Below, piece by piece: positions 1-8,624 of a stretch of DNA of 64,000 nucleotides. The stretch covers positions 124,001 through 188,000 of the forward strand of contig JAGIAD010000002.1 of assembly GCA_017745075.1 (NCBI GenBank), given 5' to 3'. A program made the position numbers and the translations under genes. Under the pieces are notes generated by a model, which made no database searches, was not told the origin of the DNA, and saw only the letters and a list, made by a program, of their open reading frames with translations. The stretch comes from Sphingobacteriaceae bacterium. GTDB taxonomy: Bacteria > Bacteroidota > Bacteroidia > Sphingobacteriales > Sphingobacteriaceae. The first letter of the stretch is position 1; each line of letters opens with the position of its first letter.

Positions 1-1079
1 CTCATAGAAGTCTGCATTTCTTTTCCAGAAAATTGCTTATAGCTTTTTCGACGATAAGACTTTTGAAGTAATTTATATACCAGTAAGCCCTCTGAAAAAT
101 CTGTTGTATAATCGATTCTAAATTTATTTACCGATATACCAAATGACTTATCATCTTCGATTATAGATTTAACTCCCCAATAAATGCCCCCGTATATTTT
201 TGAAACTACCATCGCCCTATTAAGGAGTAGATACGATTTCTCACCAATTCGGTAAAGCGGTCTATTGCGAATCTCCAGGAAATCACCCGTACCAACTCCA
301 CTTTCCTCAGAAATATCCATATCAAAACTTAACTTTTGAAGAAAACTGTCATCCTCATCACTTTTGGCATTTATTTCTTTCACTTCACTAAAGCAAAGGC
401 TTGCGAGTGGCAATATCCTTTTCGCATAATCGCGGAAACTATCAACTCCTAATGAATTTAAATATGCCTTATAAAGTTTAGAATTATACATTTCGATGAA
501 AGAAAAGCAATAGAAGCTTTTCACTAAGCCAATCAGCATTGATTTTTCGGAACAGTAAGTAAAGTCAAAATGACTAATCAGCGTTGCGCTTATCATCCAA
601 GTGGCCTTTTCTATCCCTTCATAATTTTCTGGTAACGTCTGCAATAAATGATCTTGGGTTTGGATAAATCTTTCGTTTAAAACAAGATAGGCCTTAAATA
701 AAGCCAAATGCCCCTGATTATGATCAAAGGGCTCTACAGGATTGGCATCAGGGATCATCATTGCCAGCTCATTAAACCTTAGATTACTATAAGCATTAAT
801 TAGGAATAGGCCTTTTTCTTTTAATACTATTGGGCCGTATGCTGCTGCTATGCGCTGTAGGATTTGATCTGCATAGTCACCTTGGCCGAACCAATTAACA
901 ACCTGTAGTTTAACATCCTTCATTTCCTGTTGTATAAAACTATTCAACAGGGCAATAATCTTCATAACCAAATTGCGTCCGTAAGGTTTGATTAAATCCA
1001 TGGGATCAGGCAACTCTTCTCCTCCGAAAAGAAAAGAATATTTGATTAACAAGCTCATTTTAAGATTGGAAAATTGCAT
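1..1079 (-). CDS. Uncharacterised protein, partner of the STAND nuclease (partial, C-terminus off the left edge)
   Basis: The minus strand is open from an ATG at 1079 to the window edge, giving about 359 residues with no stop. I do not recognise the family. The visible part is mostly helical, soluble, without signal peptide or membrane segments. Around residues 270-290 there is a strand-rich stretch (RNRPLYRIGEKSYLLLN) followed by a helix; similar stretches precede nuclease domains in some large defence proteins, but that region would lie outside the window, so this is only a suggestion. The gene starts 80 bp after the stop of the STAND NTPase on the same strand, so the two are probably co-transcribed. 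There is no clear ribosome binding site; an in-frame ATG seven codons later is an alternative start. The frame reads in normal codons throughout, so coding status is fairly secure, function unknown. Confidence 0.75.
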   Translation of the reverse strand, partial: MQFSNLKMSLLIKYSFLFGGEELPDPMDLIKPYGRNLVMKIIALLNSFIQQEMKDVKLQVVNWFGQGDYADQILQRIAAAYGPIVLKEKGLFLINAYSNLRFNELAMMIPDANPVEPFDHNQGHLALFKAYLVLNERFIQTQDHLLQTLPENYEGIEKATWMISATLISHFDFTYCSEKSMLIGLVKSFYCFSFIEMYNSKLYKAYLNSLGVDSFRDYAKRILPLASLCFSEVKEINAKSDEDDSFLQKLSFDMDISEESGVGTGDFLEIRNRPLYRIGEKSYLLLNRAMVVSKIYGGIYWGVKSIIEDDKSFGISVNKFRIDYTTDFSEGLLVYKLLQKSYRRKSYKQFSGKEMQTSM

Positions 1080-1159
1080 ACGGTACGTGGAGTTTTTTTA
1101 TAATATTAAGTAGTGTTTTTTCCTTTATAAACGCCATTCACCTCCTAATGCACGTGATG

Positions 1160-4100
1160 CTATTGATCGTTATCAGCATCGGCTATTTTTAGACTGGAAA
1201 GGGGATACATGGATAATTCCATAAATAGACTAAAGCTTTCAAATAGCTCATCAAGATCATTGAAGCCGCAAATAGAAATTAATTTCAATAGATTGCCAGG
1301 TAAAAGCCTCGGGCTCTGTGGATATACTCCGTGTTTTGATTTCCCGGTGAGAGCAGCCTTTAATATAGAATGCATGTTCGTCTTTAAAACCGCAGCAGGA
1401 AACACTTCAAACATTTCGGGGAATGATATAGCCGTGTTATCAATTTGGTGAAGTTGTGCTACGTCAACAGGGCTAAGTTTCTTTTCCAACACCAAATGTA
1501 CATTGCTATCATCAAAATAGCCAATCGAAAAGCTTTCATCTGCATTTCTTGGTGTTACGTAAGCATCATTGGCATCTATTTTATAAGGAATTTTGTGTTT
1601 TTTTAATATCTGCTCCCTTGGATCTCCACTTTTTATTGTTACCAGATACTGATAATACTTTATATAATCCGCAAGCTGCCTAATTTTTGAAGTGTCCAGT
1701 AAGCCAGCTATTTCCTTAACGTCGAACTGGCTCCTAGAACGATAGTAGTAAAATTTATCCTGCATTTGCAGGTCGAAAATTTGCTCAGGTAACCTCTCAA
1801 TATAAGGACGCTCCATATCGAACCAGGAAACCTTGAGCTGATCATAACCAAACTCCTCGATTGCCTTTACCATAAACTCGGGATCGTGCTTGTCTAAATA
1901 ATCTTGAGTTAGCCCCCGATAACCCTTCTCGGAAACATGCTGAATCTGAATTAACAGTCTTAAAGACTCCTTCCAATCTATTAGGCCTCGCTCTTCCATC
2001 ATACATAATGCGTATGGGATACTTCGCAGTGAGTAATCGTGACGCATATGGTATTTCAGAAAGAAAGCGGAAATGGAATTAATGTCAAAACGCCTGCCTT
2101 GATGAAGTGCAAGTCTGATATACGCCAGAACCTCCGGCCAAAGGTTAAAAGATCCTTTTTCGGAATATTTCTGAAGGTATTCTTGAAGAGAAAGGTTTAT
2201 ATAGTCGTTAGTATCTTGCAACTCTCCCAGAGCTAAAATGGCACTTTTAGCGTCCCTTAGAATCCATTGGAAACGGTAATCATCCCAATTCTTATCAACC
2301 AAAATTCTGGATAATTTCCTACCTGCTAAAAGCTCCTCACCTTGAATATATAGTAAAAATACATCCCTCAATGCAATCATACGTTTGCTTTTTTTAGGAA
2401 ATCGGTAAAGATTAACTAATATTTGAGTAAGGTTTTGTGCATAATTTACGTCTCCATAATCTTCTAGCACCTTTTCAATCTTCCCTACATTAAATTGCTT
2501 GGATTGATATTTAAAGAAAGAGCTTTCCTCTTCTATTTCTTGTTCGAGTTCTTTATAGAAACGACTAGTATCGCGCATCCGATCTTCAGCAATGTTGTAC
2601 ATCATCGAGGCATCCTTGCTCTTAATAAAAATTAACATTCCAAAGAGGTAGCCACTTGAAGTAATATCTTGTAACTGATAACCATTTTGCAAAAGTGCAG
2701 TCATGTAAGTGTAATGAAATCCATTCATCAAGTCAAGGTGATCTCTTGAGATAATATTTAGCAGTAGCGCCATATTATAATAGTCCGAGACATTTAAGTC
2801 TACAGCCTCCAGATCTGCTATAACTTCCAAAAGCTGAGTATAAAATTCTCTTATTGCCTCAAAATCCACAACAGATTTCATTATTCTCTTGAATCGTTTG
2901 ACATCTGCATAATATTTGACAATAGCTACCAAATTATCTTTGCTCAAATCAAAATGACCTACACGGGATTGAAACCTAGTTTCTCCCTTTAGCAGCGATA
3001 CTGTTACCAGAGTATTCATTTTATCTTGCAAAGAGCTATATGATAGGCCGCTTTGACGAAGATAAGTGAGCAGGCTATCATGATATAGTGTGAGCCTGTT
3101 TAACCTGCGCTCAAAAAGATAGGGACGTTCGAGTACAAACTCTCTAACTAGGCCCTCGCCGAAATCATCTAAAAACAGCCCAATTTCCTCCTGCATGAAG
3201 AATCCTTTGCAGCACAAAAAAAGTGCAAGTGCCTGCTTACCGCTTTCATTCACAAAAAGCTGGTCATAATAATCGCTTACAGAAGCAAGGGCTGAAAATG
3301 AAGGTATTTGATGGGTGAGTTTGTATTCTTCTGCAACATATTTAACCAGTATCGGATAGCCCCCAGAAAGTTTGTAGATCTCCTCGGCTACTGCATACTT
3401 TGAGATATGATAAAATTCTTTTAATAATTTTCTAGTCTGGGCACTGTTCCAATTTTGCAGGATTTGTTTTTCCCAATCCAATTTTGCCTTAAGTGGCCGA
3501 CTTAGCACAATAACCTTAGTTTCATCAGCGGCGAGATTGATGAAATCTATGTACTTCTGTAGATCTTCCAGATGGTAATTCTCAACATGGTCCAAACCAT
3601 CAATTATCAAGGTTCGATCATCGTCTTTAAGCTTATTTAATAACTCTTTTTCAGAGCGTTCTTTCTGATCGAAGAAAAGTTTTTTATTCAGATCTGCCTT
3701 AAAATCATCATAACGCAATCTCTCCTTGTAATATTTATCCTGATTTGATATCCAGAAACGGTAAAGAACCGTAATGCCGATCTCTTTTTCAAGCTGGGCA
3801 ACCAAGTGACTTTTGCCTACCCCCGGCTTGCCCTCTATATGTAGAATGCTTCCGAAATTAAGAATTTTCCTCGCAAGTCGAACGCTTTTATCGCTAAGCC
3901 GGGTGTCAAATGCACGTATGGCGGGCAATTGAAAAATACTGATATCTAATTTCCGCTCGTCAAGCTTCTCGCTTAGAAAACTATTGATCAGTTGTGATCT
4001 GTGCGGGTCTTTTCGATATAAATTCGAAATACATTTGTCAATATCAGACCGTTTTAAGGAAATGATGTAAATACCATCTTTCAACTGAGCGGAGAATCCC

Positions 4101-4414
4101 AGGATCTTGCAGTTGGCCTTAATTTTTATATCCTTAAAGAATAGAATGTTCTTGTGTCTTGAAAGCGAATGCCAGGTTTTAGAAATTTTGACTTTATCTG
4201 TCGTTATCACAAGTTCATCTAACTTTGCATTATCAAAATCCTTGATCTGTAAAAAATATTTTTCACCCCCTTCCTCAATCGTAATATCATCAAAATTATG
4301 ATCAACAGTGGCCTCCAGGCTTATATTTTCAATTTTGCGTTCAACATCCATCATAGCCAGTAGTAAACAGGCAACAGCATGTTGATAGGTATAACCGAAC
4401 AAAGCGTATTTCAT
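1160..4414 (-). CDS. Avs-like protein: Cap4/Mrr-type nuclease domain fused to STAND P-loop NTPase
   Basis: Probable antiphage sensor-effector of 1084 aa. Residues 1-130 look like a PD-(D/E)xK nuclease of the Cap4/DUF4297 kind: an N-terminal helix with GYTYQ (7-11), then E34, D42/D43 and the Q56-I-K58 pair. A STAND-type NTPase follows: Walker A GKPGVGKS (195-202), Walker B TLIIDGLD (268-275), and VIVLSRP (301-307) as the sensor strand. The remaining ~700 residues are helical and repeat-like, as expected for a ligand-sensing C-terminus. In the Avs and related families, binding of a phage protein by this part triggers oligomerisation and DNA cleavage by the N-terminal domain; here that is inference. 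It is shorter than many Avs proteins. The ATG at 4414 is the only good start, since the nuclease fold begins at once. Followed by the unknown partner gene, and next to a probable island boundary near 5.7 kb. Confidence 0.8.
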   Translation of the reverse strand: MKYALFGYTYQHAVACLLLAMMDVERKIENISLEATVDHNFDDITIEEGGEKYFLQIKDFDNAKLDELVITTDKVKISKTWHSLSRHKNILFFKDIKIKANCKILGFSAQLKDGIYIISLKRSDIDKCISNLYRKDPHRSQLINSFLSEKLDERKLDISIFQLPAIRAFDTRLSDKSVRLARKILNFGSILHIEGKPGVGKSHLVAQLEKEIGITVLYRFWISNQDKYYKERLRYDDFKADLNKKLFFDQKERSEKELLNKLKDDDRTLIIDGLDHVENYHLEDLQKYIDFINLAADETKVIVLSRPLKAKLDWEKQILQNWNSAQTRKLLKEFYHISKYAVAEEIYKLSGGYPILVKYVAEEYKLTHQIPSFSALASVSDYYDQLFVNESGKQALALFLCCKGFFMQEEIGLFLDDFGEGLVREFVLERPYLFERRLNRLTLYHDSLLTYLRQSGLSYSSLQDKMNTLVTVSLLKGETRFQSRVGHFDLSKDNLVAIVKYYADVKRFKRIMKSVVDFEAIREFYTQLLEVIADLEAVDLNVSDYYNMALLLNIISRDHLDLMNGFHYTYMTALLQNGYQLQDITSSGYLFGMLIFIKSKDASMMYNIAEDRMRDTSRFYKELEQEIEEESSFFKYQSKQFNVGKIEKVLEDYGDVNYAQNLTQILVNLYRFPKKSKRMIALRDVFLLYIQGEELLAGRKLSRILVDKNWDDYRFQWILRDAKSAILALGELQDTNDYINLSLQEYLQKYSEKGSFNLWPEVLAYIRLALHQGRRFDINSISAFFLKYHMRHDYSLRSIPYALCMMEERGLIDWKESLRLLIQIQHVSEKGYRGLTQDYLDKHDPEFMVKAIEEFGYDQLKVSWFDMERPYIERLPEQIFDLQMQDKFYYYRSRSQFDVKEIAGLLDTSKIRQLADYIKYYQYLVTIKSGDPREQILKKHKIPYKIDANDAYVTPRNADESFSIGYFDDSNVHLVLEKKLSPVDVAQLHQIDNTAISFPEMFEVFPAAVLKTNMHSILKAALTGKSKHGVYPQSPRLLPGNLLKLISICGFNDLDELFESFSLFMELSMYPLSSLKIADADNDQ

Positions 4415-4589
4415 GAGCGTTTCGGGAAAGAAATTAATAAAAAGAGAGGGTCAATTTAGTGAAAAACTCATAAAAAGCATTACCAAAAATATTTAAAACG
4501 ATGTTTATAGACCAGTAATTCAGGCAAGTTATAACAGATGATCTGCTGTGTATTTCGGGAATATTATTTCACTAAAACTGTACAGTCCG

Positions 4590-4920
4590 TTTCGCTCCAA
4601 ACTGTACGCTAATCTGGTCTGCAAATTTTCTTCTTCCTGGGGAGCTACATTTTAGTTTGCCCTGGACCCAAATCCTTTCCTTTTCTAGCGATCAATTACC
4701 GATCAGCTTTCTGATAGACACCAGAAAGCCTTTAAAAAGAAATGTAAATGGGTTTTAATCCTGTCTGATGAATGCAATCACACCAGAAGTCTGCTTTGTC
4801 TCTGGGACTTTAATTTGGCCTGAACTGAGAATTTAATTAGAACCTGTAGGTGGAAAATTTCTGATGCGTTGATCATTGCGTACAGCCTGGAGAAAAACAG
4901 TCCGTCAGTTTGGAGCGAAA
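4590..4920. repeat. ~330-bp segment bounded by a perfect 15-bp inverted repeat
   Basis: TTTCGCTCCAAACTG at 4590-4604 is repeated in exact inverse at 4906-4920. Just inside, CTGTACGC at 4602-4609 has its inverse at 4878-4885, so the two arms match over two blocks with about 20 extra bases in the right arm. AAACTGTAC also occurs directly repeated at 4575-4583 and 4599-4607. The interior has no coding frame. It could be a small non-autonomous transposable element or the remains of an insertion sequence; no transposase is left. Confidence 0.5.
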
Positions 4921-5556
4921 TGGGTTGTAAGCATAAATGCGAAACGCGTGTACACATTTACCGAAATGCCTAATCTATAACCGTTCAACTTTACTGATGC
5001 CTTCAATTCTGTAAAATCTGTAAATACGAAATATAGGAAGGATTCTGCTTAGGCACTGGAAATCGTAGGAACGCTCGTTGAAAATTCTAAAAGCCCAGAG
5101 GCCAGGAAATGTTTGACAGTTTTAATGAGGAAGTTAGAAAAGTAAACCGAGAACCTCTGTGCTTCAATCCTTATGGAACGAACTTATTAAAATAGTTTCA
5201 TTGATAACTGAAACCGGCGATTAAATATTGCAGTTTGTTCATGATTCAGTATGACATAGTTGGATTTGCAGTCTCTTTATTCCCTGTAAAAATTTTCTGT
5301 TAGGCGATATTGGGCTGTCTGATTTTGATTATTATAATACAATCAGTAACTTAGTACAAACAAACGAATAGAGTTCTTTGATTATCGATTGTAAGCTCTT
5401 CTGGTAGTTATCCAATGATTACGAACAGATTTCATTTCATTCTTTTTTGTAGAAAATTTGGTTCTACTTAAGTTAGAATGGATGCCATCTGTAGAATCTG
5501 GGTGTTATTGAAATTGCTGAAAGTCAGAGTTGAAATATAAAAAGCAGGACGGTCTA

Positions 5557-5574
5557 GGTTCAATCGTCTCCGCA
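5557..5574 (+). other. Short sequence resembling the 3' end of a tRNA
   Basis: GGTTCAATCGTCTCCGCA has the look of a T-loop followed by an acceptor 3' strand, but no cloverleaf can be built from the bases before it. It shares TTCAA and TCTCCGC with the better fragment at 5675-5695. It may be an older, eroded attachment-site copy; chance is possible. Confidence 0.2.
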
Positions 5575-5674
5575 CATCATCTTTATAATAGTCAACTTTT
5601 CACGTGTGGAAATCGTGTGTAGTTGGTTAAAACACTATAAAAAAGTGCGATTTGACGGGCAAAAACGAGGATAG

Positions 5675-5695
5675 TTCAAGACCCTCTCTCTCCGC
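5675..5695 (+). other. Displaced tRNA-Ser 3'-end fragment, candidate attachment site
   Basis: The stretch beginning TTCAAGACCCTC and ending TCTCTCCGC reads as the T-loop, the 3' strand of the T-stem (CCCTC), the 3' acceptor strand and the discriminator base of a serine tRNA. The expected 5' T-stem GAGGG is absent (GAGGATAG stands there) and no D- or anticodon arm can be folded upstream. An integrating element leaves exactly this when it inserts at the 3' end of a tRNA gene: the displaced end stays with the original downstream DNA. The terminator directly behind fits the native end of a tRNA gene. The element would then lie to the left, with the intact tRNA beyond the window. Confidence 0.45.
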
Positions 5696-5707
5696 TAAGA
5701 GTTCCTA

Positions 5708-5738
5708 AAAAGGCCTTTCTGATTAAGAAAGGCCTTTT
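5708..5738 (+). terminator. Rho-independent terminator behind the tRNA-like fragment
   Basis: A 12-bp near-perfect hairpin: AAAAGGCCTTTC (5708-5719), a seven-base loop, GAAAGGCCTTTT (5727-5738). The A-rich 5' side and T-rich 3' side make it usable in both directions. It lies 13 bp after the tRNA-Ser-like end and probably once ended that transcript; it may also insulate the island from the S41 gene. Confidence 0.75.
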
Positions 5739-5995
5739 GTATTGGGCTTTTTCCAGTTTTACTTCCCAGTTTTCTGCTCCAAATTTTAAATTTTTTCAAT
5801 TTTACTCAATGTTTTCTCGCGGTAAATCGGGGGTTTAAGTTTTTCTTTAAAACATCTTAGATATTCGCTTTAAATCATTGATTGTCAATAATTAAAGTCG
5901 ATGCGTATTCTTGGCGGTTTTGAATGCTATTCAGATATTTAAAACTGAATAGTTATGTCAGCATAGAAGTACACTTTTCAAACTTTAAATAAGCG

Positions 5996-7303
5996 TTATT
6001 TATCCGAAGATCTTTCGGGGTTAGCCGACCTTTTGATCGTATCTACCCATCCATCCGGCCAATATAATTTGATCATACTAAAATTGCCGGATTCGTCCTT
6101 TATAAATTCCACCTGCCACTGGCTCCCCCTAAAAAGGTTGTTACCCACATAAGTCAGACTATTAGACTGACCTTTCGGGTCCGCTGTTCCATACAGTTGC
6201 CCCTCTTTTTTGAAAAACGTAAATTCCTCAAAACTTCCACAATACAATGCCAGATCTTTTTCCAGAACGGGAAAAGCCGTTCTGAGGTCATTCAGCAACC
6301 AGTTGAATTTTCGTATCTCTGTGCTGTCGGTTGCGGTATGGAAGAACTGACTGTAAATGATCTTTTTAGCGGAAATCAATGCCTCGGAATCTGAGGTTGT
6401 ATCATCTGGAATAGCGCCGTTACCTTCCCAGTCGGTACTTGATACTGCATTCTCACTTCGGGTAAAGGGGATAAAAGCTACGTAGCCCTGCCCAAGTGCA
6501 AAGCTGCGCGTGGCATGTGCCCCACCTGCGGTTGGTTGCCCAATAATCCTTGCCTTTTTCAACTGTTGCAATGTGTAGGCGAAACCTTCAGCCGCTGAAA
6601 AAGTACGCCTGCTGGTCAGGAAATACACCGGCATGGATAGGGATAGCCCTCCTGTTACCGATGGTTCATTAACAATCCATTCGTTCTTCCAACTATTTTC
6701 GATCCGATTATAGTGCCGTCCTAAATAGGTTTTGGAAGGAAAGAAATAGCTTAATATCTCGCTGGCCATAGCCGTACTGCCGCCAAAGTTACCCCGAAGG
6801 TCTATGATCAGTGCATCGGTGTGGGCCACAAAGGTAAAGGCGGCCCTTACAGTCTGGCGCGAAAGTGCATTGGTATCCGGAAAATTGCTGAAATCAATGT
6901 ACCCAATATTACCTGGAAGTATCTCCGTCTTTCTGAAAAAGAAATTCTGTCGTTGTTCACGCCTGATTGAGTTTGTATCTTGTTTCCTGGTCTGGCTGAA
7001 GATGCTAATCCTTTTTTCGAGCTGAGGGTCGTAACGGACAGACAGGTGACGGTCTGCATAGACCGACCGCAGGTCTGAGGTAAGCGTAGCTGCCAAATCT
7101 CCGGGCTTGCCGAATTGTTCATACTTGCCCTCCTTTTGTTTTTTCCGGATAAGGCTGCCCATTGTGTCTGCTTTTTCAGGAAAGACGTAAGCGCGCCGCA
7201 AAAGAATGGAGAGGCTATCGGTAAGCTCACGGGTAGATTGTGCAATGACAGAAGAACTGATCAGCAACAGACACAAGATGGCAAAATACTTTTTTTTGTT
7301 CAT
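5996..7303 (-). CDS. Secreted S41 family peptidase
   Basis: A 435-aa C-terminal-processing/IRBP-type serine protease, exported by an N-terminal signal peptide of about 22 residues ending in VIAQ. The S41 core is clear: GNIGYIDF (strand), DLRGNFGG at about 168-175, and the nucleophile Ser in FSAAEGFAYTL at about 236, followed by IGQPTAGG. No PDZ domain is obvious, as in other short Bacteroidota S41 enzymes. I start at the ATG at 7303; a TTG six codons upstream is less likely and lies outside the signal peptide. It is divergent from a membrane-anchored winged-helix regulator with about 140 bp between the starts, so the two are probably linked in regulation. Substrate unknown. Confidence 0.85.
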   Translation of the reverse strand: MNKKKYFAILCLLLISSSVIAQSTRELTDSLSILLRRAYVFPEKADTMGSLIRKKQKEGKYEQFGKPGDLAATLTSDLRSVYADRHLSVRYDPQLEKRISIFSQTRKQDTNSIRREQRQNFFFRKTEILPGNIGYIDFSNFPDTNALSRQTVRAAFTFVAHTDALIIDLRGNFGGSTAMASEILSYFFPSKTYLGRHYNRIENSWKNEWIVNEPSVTGGLSLSMPVYFLTSRRTFSAAEGFAYTLQQLKKARIIGQPTAGGAHATRSFALGQGYVAFIPFTRSENAVSSTDWEGNGAIPDDTTSDSEALISAKKIIYSQFFHTATDSTEIRKFNWLLNDLRTAFPVLEKDLALYCGSFEEFTFFKKEGQLYGTADPKGQSNSLTYVGNNLFRGSQWQVEFIKDESGNFSMIKLYWPDGWVDTIKRSANPERSSDK

Positions 7304-7443
7304 GGCAATATTTTTCTTCAAACCTATGCCATGTTGAGGCTAAACCCACTAAAGAATACCTATGGATTTGCTATAGATTTTATAAGTGCTGGGATTGGCT
7401 GTTTATTTTGAATATTTTAGCACGTATAATTCAATACAGAAAG

Positions 7444-8103
7444 ATGGATAGCCCAGCTTATATTATACGTAATCGTTTTCAGGTTTACCCGGAGTTGCAT
7501 CTGATTAGAGATAACTTTTCCGATGTTGACACCAAACTTGAGCCTCGCCTGATGCAAGTGCTGGAGCTCCTGGTGAAAGATGCGGGCAGCCTGGTTTCAA
7601 GGGAAGTGCTGATCAGGGAAGTGTGGGATAATTACGGCGGCGCGGGTGAGGCACTGAACCATGCTGTTGCACTGCTCAGGAAGATCTTACAGGATACAGA
7701 AAAAGATCTTATCCGGACGGTGCCTAAAAAAGGTTACACGATAGGGACAATTATCAGTTATCCCGTGAGTGCTTCACCTATAAGATCAAAAATATTGTTT
7801 GCCGTAGGAATGGCGGTAGTATTGGGGGTTCTGGCTGGTTTCTGGTGGTATGCTAAGCCTGCGTCAGAAAAAAAAGTATCATACGAAAAAGTAAGCAATG
7901 CACCGGAGGAAACTGTAGAGAACACTATTGAGACTTCCGCTCCTGATGGTACCCAATATAAGCTGATATCCATCGGAGATGGACCACCTTCGTTTTACAT
8001 CAATGGCAGATTACAGGTACCGGACAGTATGGAAAAACACCGATTGTTGATCCATCAGTTGAAACATGAATTATCACTGCGACGCAAATCGAAACGGAAC
8101 TAA
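7444..8103 (+). CDS. Membrane-anchored winged-helix transcriptional regulator (CadC/ToxR-like)
   Basis: A 219-aa protein with an OmpR/PhoB-type winged-helix DNA-binding domain at residues 13-103 (FSDVDTKLEPRLMQVLELL, then the recognition helix EALNHAVALLRKIL and the wing RTVPKKGY), one membrane helix at 116-136, and a short ~80-residue tail outside the cytoplasm. The layout is that of CadC/ToxR, which bind DNA while anchored in the inner membrane. I chose the ATG at 7444; a TTG 12 codons earlier also keeps the frame open but has no support. Divergent from the S41 peptidase gene, which it may control. The outer tail has no recognised domain, so the signal is unknown. Confidence 0.85.
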   Translation: MDSPAYIIRNRFQVYPELHLIRDNFSDVDTKLEPRLMQVLELLVKDAGSLVSREVLIREVWDNYGGAGEALNHAVALLRKILQDTEKDLIRTVPKKGYTIGTIISYPVSASPIRSKILFAVGMAVVLGVLAGFWWYAKPASEKKVSYEKVSNAPEETVENTIETSAPDGTQYKLISIGDGPPSFYINGRLQVPDSMEKHRLLIHQLKHELSLRRKSKRN

Positions 8104-8267
8104 ACAGTGAAATTGATCTGCTTCCAGAACTAATAAGGTGAGATACATGGCGGATTACCGGTCGAAAAACTCAGAAAAGAAAAAAACATGGTCACATTTA
8201 AAAGTAATTATAATGATATGACGGTTCTATACTTTGAGATAAATAAAGAATGCTTGAATGAACATGC

Positions 8268-8375
8268 ATTACCGGCCAGCCACTTGATAATGTCGGTTTC
8301 GCGCCGAATGTTAGATTAACACCCAGTGAAGATGCCTATAAGACCATACAAAAGAGGTTCGACGCAAAATATTAA
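8268..8375 (+). pseudogene. C-terminal remnant, possibly of an S41 peptidase
   Basis: A 35-residue frame beginning ITGQPLDNVGFAPNVRLTP and ending FDAKY-stop reads like the extreme C-terminus of an S41 protease (the GxxPD/N-x-x-x-TP tail), without the rest of the gene. The same DNA in another frame gives a 43-codon open stretch from an ATG at 8188, which has no coding character. It lies directly behind the regulator and near an intact S41 gene on the other side. Identification rests on a short motif. Confidence 0.35.
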
Positions 8376-8397
8376 TTTAACTTGTAATTTACATTTA

Positions 8398-8531
8398 GCA
8401 GGTTACAATGCTGCGTCTTCCCAGGTAGGAAATGGCATTGCGAAGGTCCTGGTGCTATGCGTGCGGTAATACCTCCCGGCCCGGGAATAAGTAAAGGAGA
8501 ACTCTATGTCACCAAAATCAATATCAAGTAG
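8398..8531 (+). pseudogene. Frameshifted gene remnant, unidentified
   Basis: Two adjacent frames together read as protein: AGYNAASSQVGNGIAK in one, then GPGAMRAVIPPGPGISKGE and a short tail in the next, ending with TAG at 8529-8531. The change of frame near 8443 suggests a frameshift in a decayed C-terminus. I do not recognise the family. With the remnant just before it, this marks 8.1-8.6 kb as a stretch where genes have been lost. Confidence 0.3.
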
Positions 8532-8624
8532 TATATTTAAACGACTAAAAGGTGTAAAATGAAAATTGGTCAGCTATATAGTAAAAACCTAATAATCAAT
8601 TAGATATAAAATATTAGTGACTTT

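Larger units (their letters stand above)
4415..5674. other. Long gene-free stretch between the defence gene and the tRNA-like fragment
   Basis: About 1.26 kb upstream of the STAND gene has no open frame with coding character on either strand. It contains the inverted repeats at 4590-4609 and 4878-4920 and two short sequences ending like tRNA 3' ends (5557-5574 and 5675-5695). It presumably holds the promoter of the defence gene, but I could not identify a convincing -33/-7 pair. The stretch looks like eroded mobile-element DNA rather than a missed gene. Confidence 0.5.

Noticed and set aside
5641..5695. Resemblance of GATTTGACGGGC (5649-5660) to the 5' end of tmRNA, followed by a tRNA-like 3' end
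   Set aside because: The distance of ~30 bases is far too short for tmRNA, there is no matching 5' acceptor strand and no tag frame.
6847..7245. 132-codon open frame on the minus strand inside the S41 gene
   Set aside because: Shadow of the S41 gene in another frame; no recognisable sequence features.
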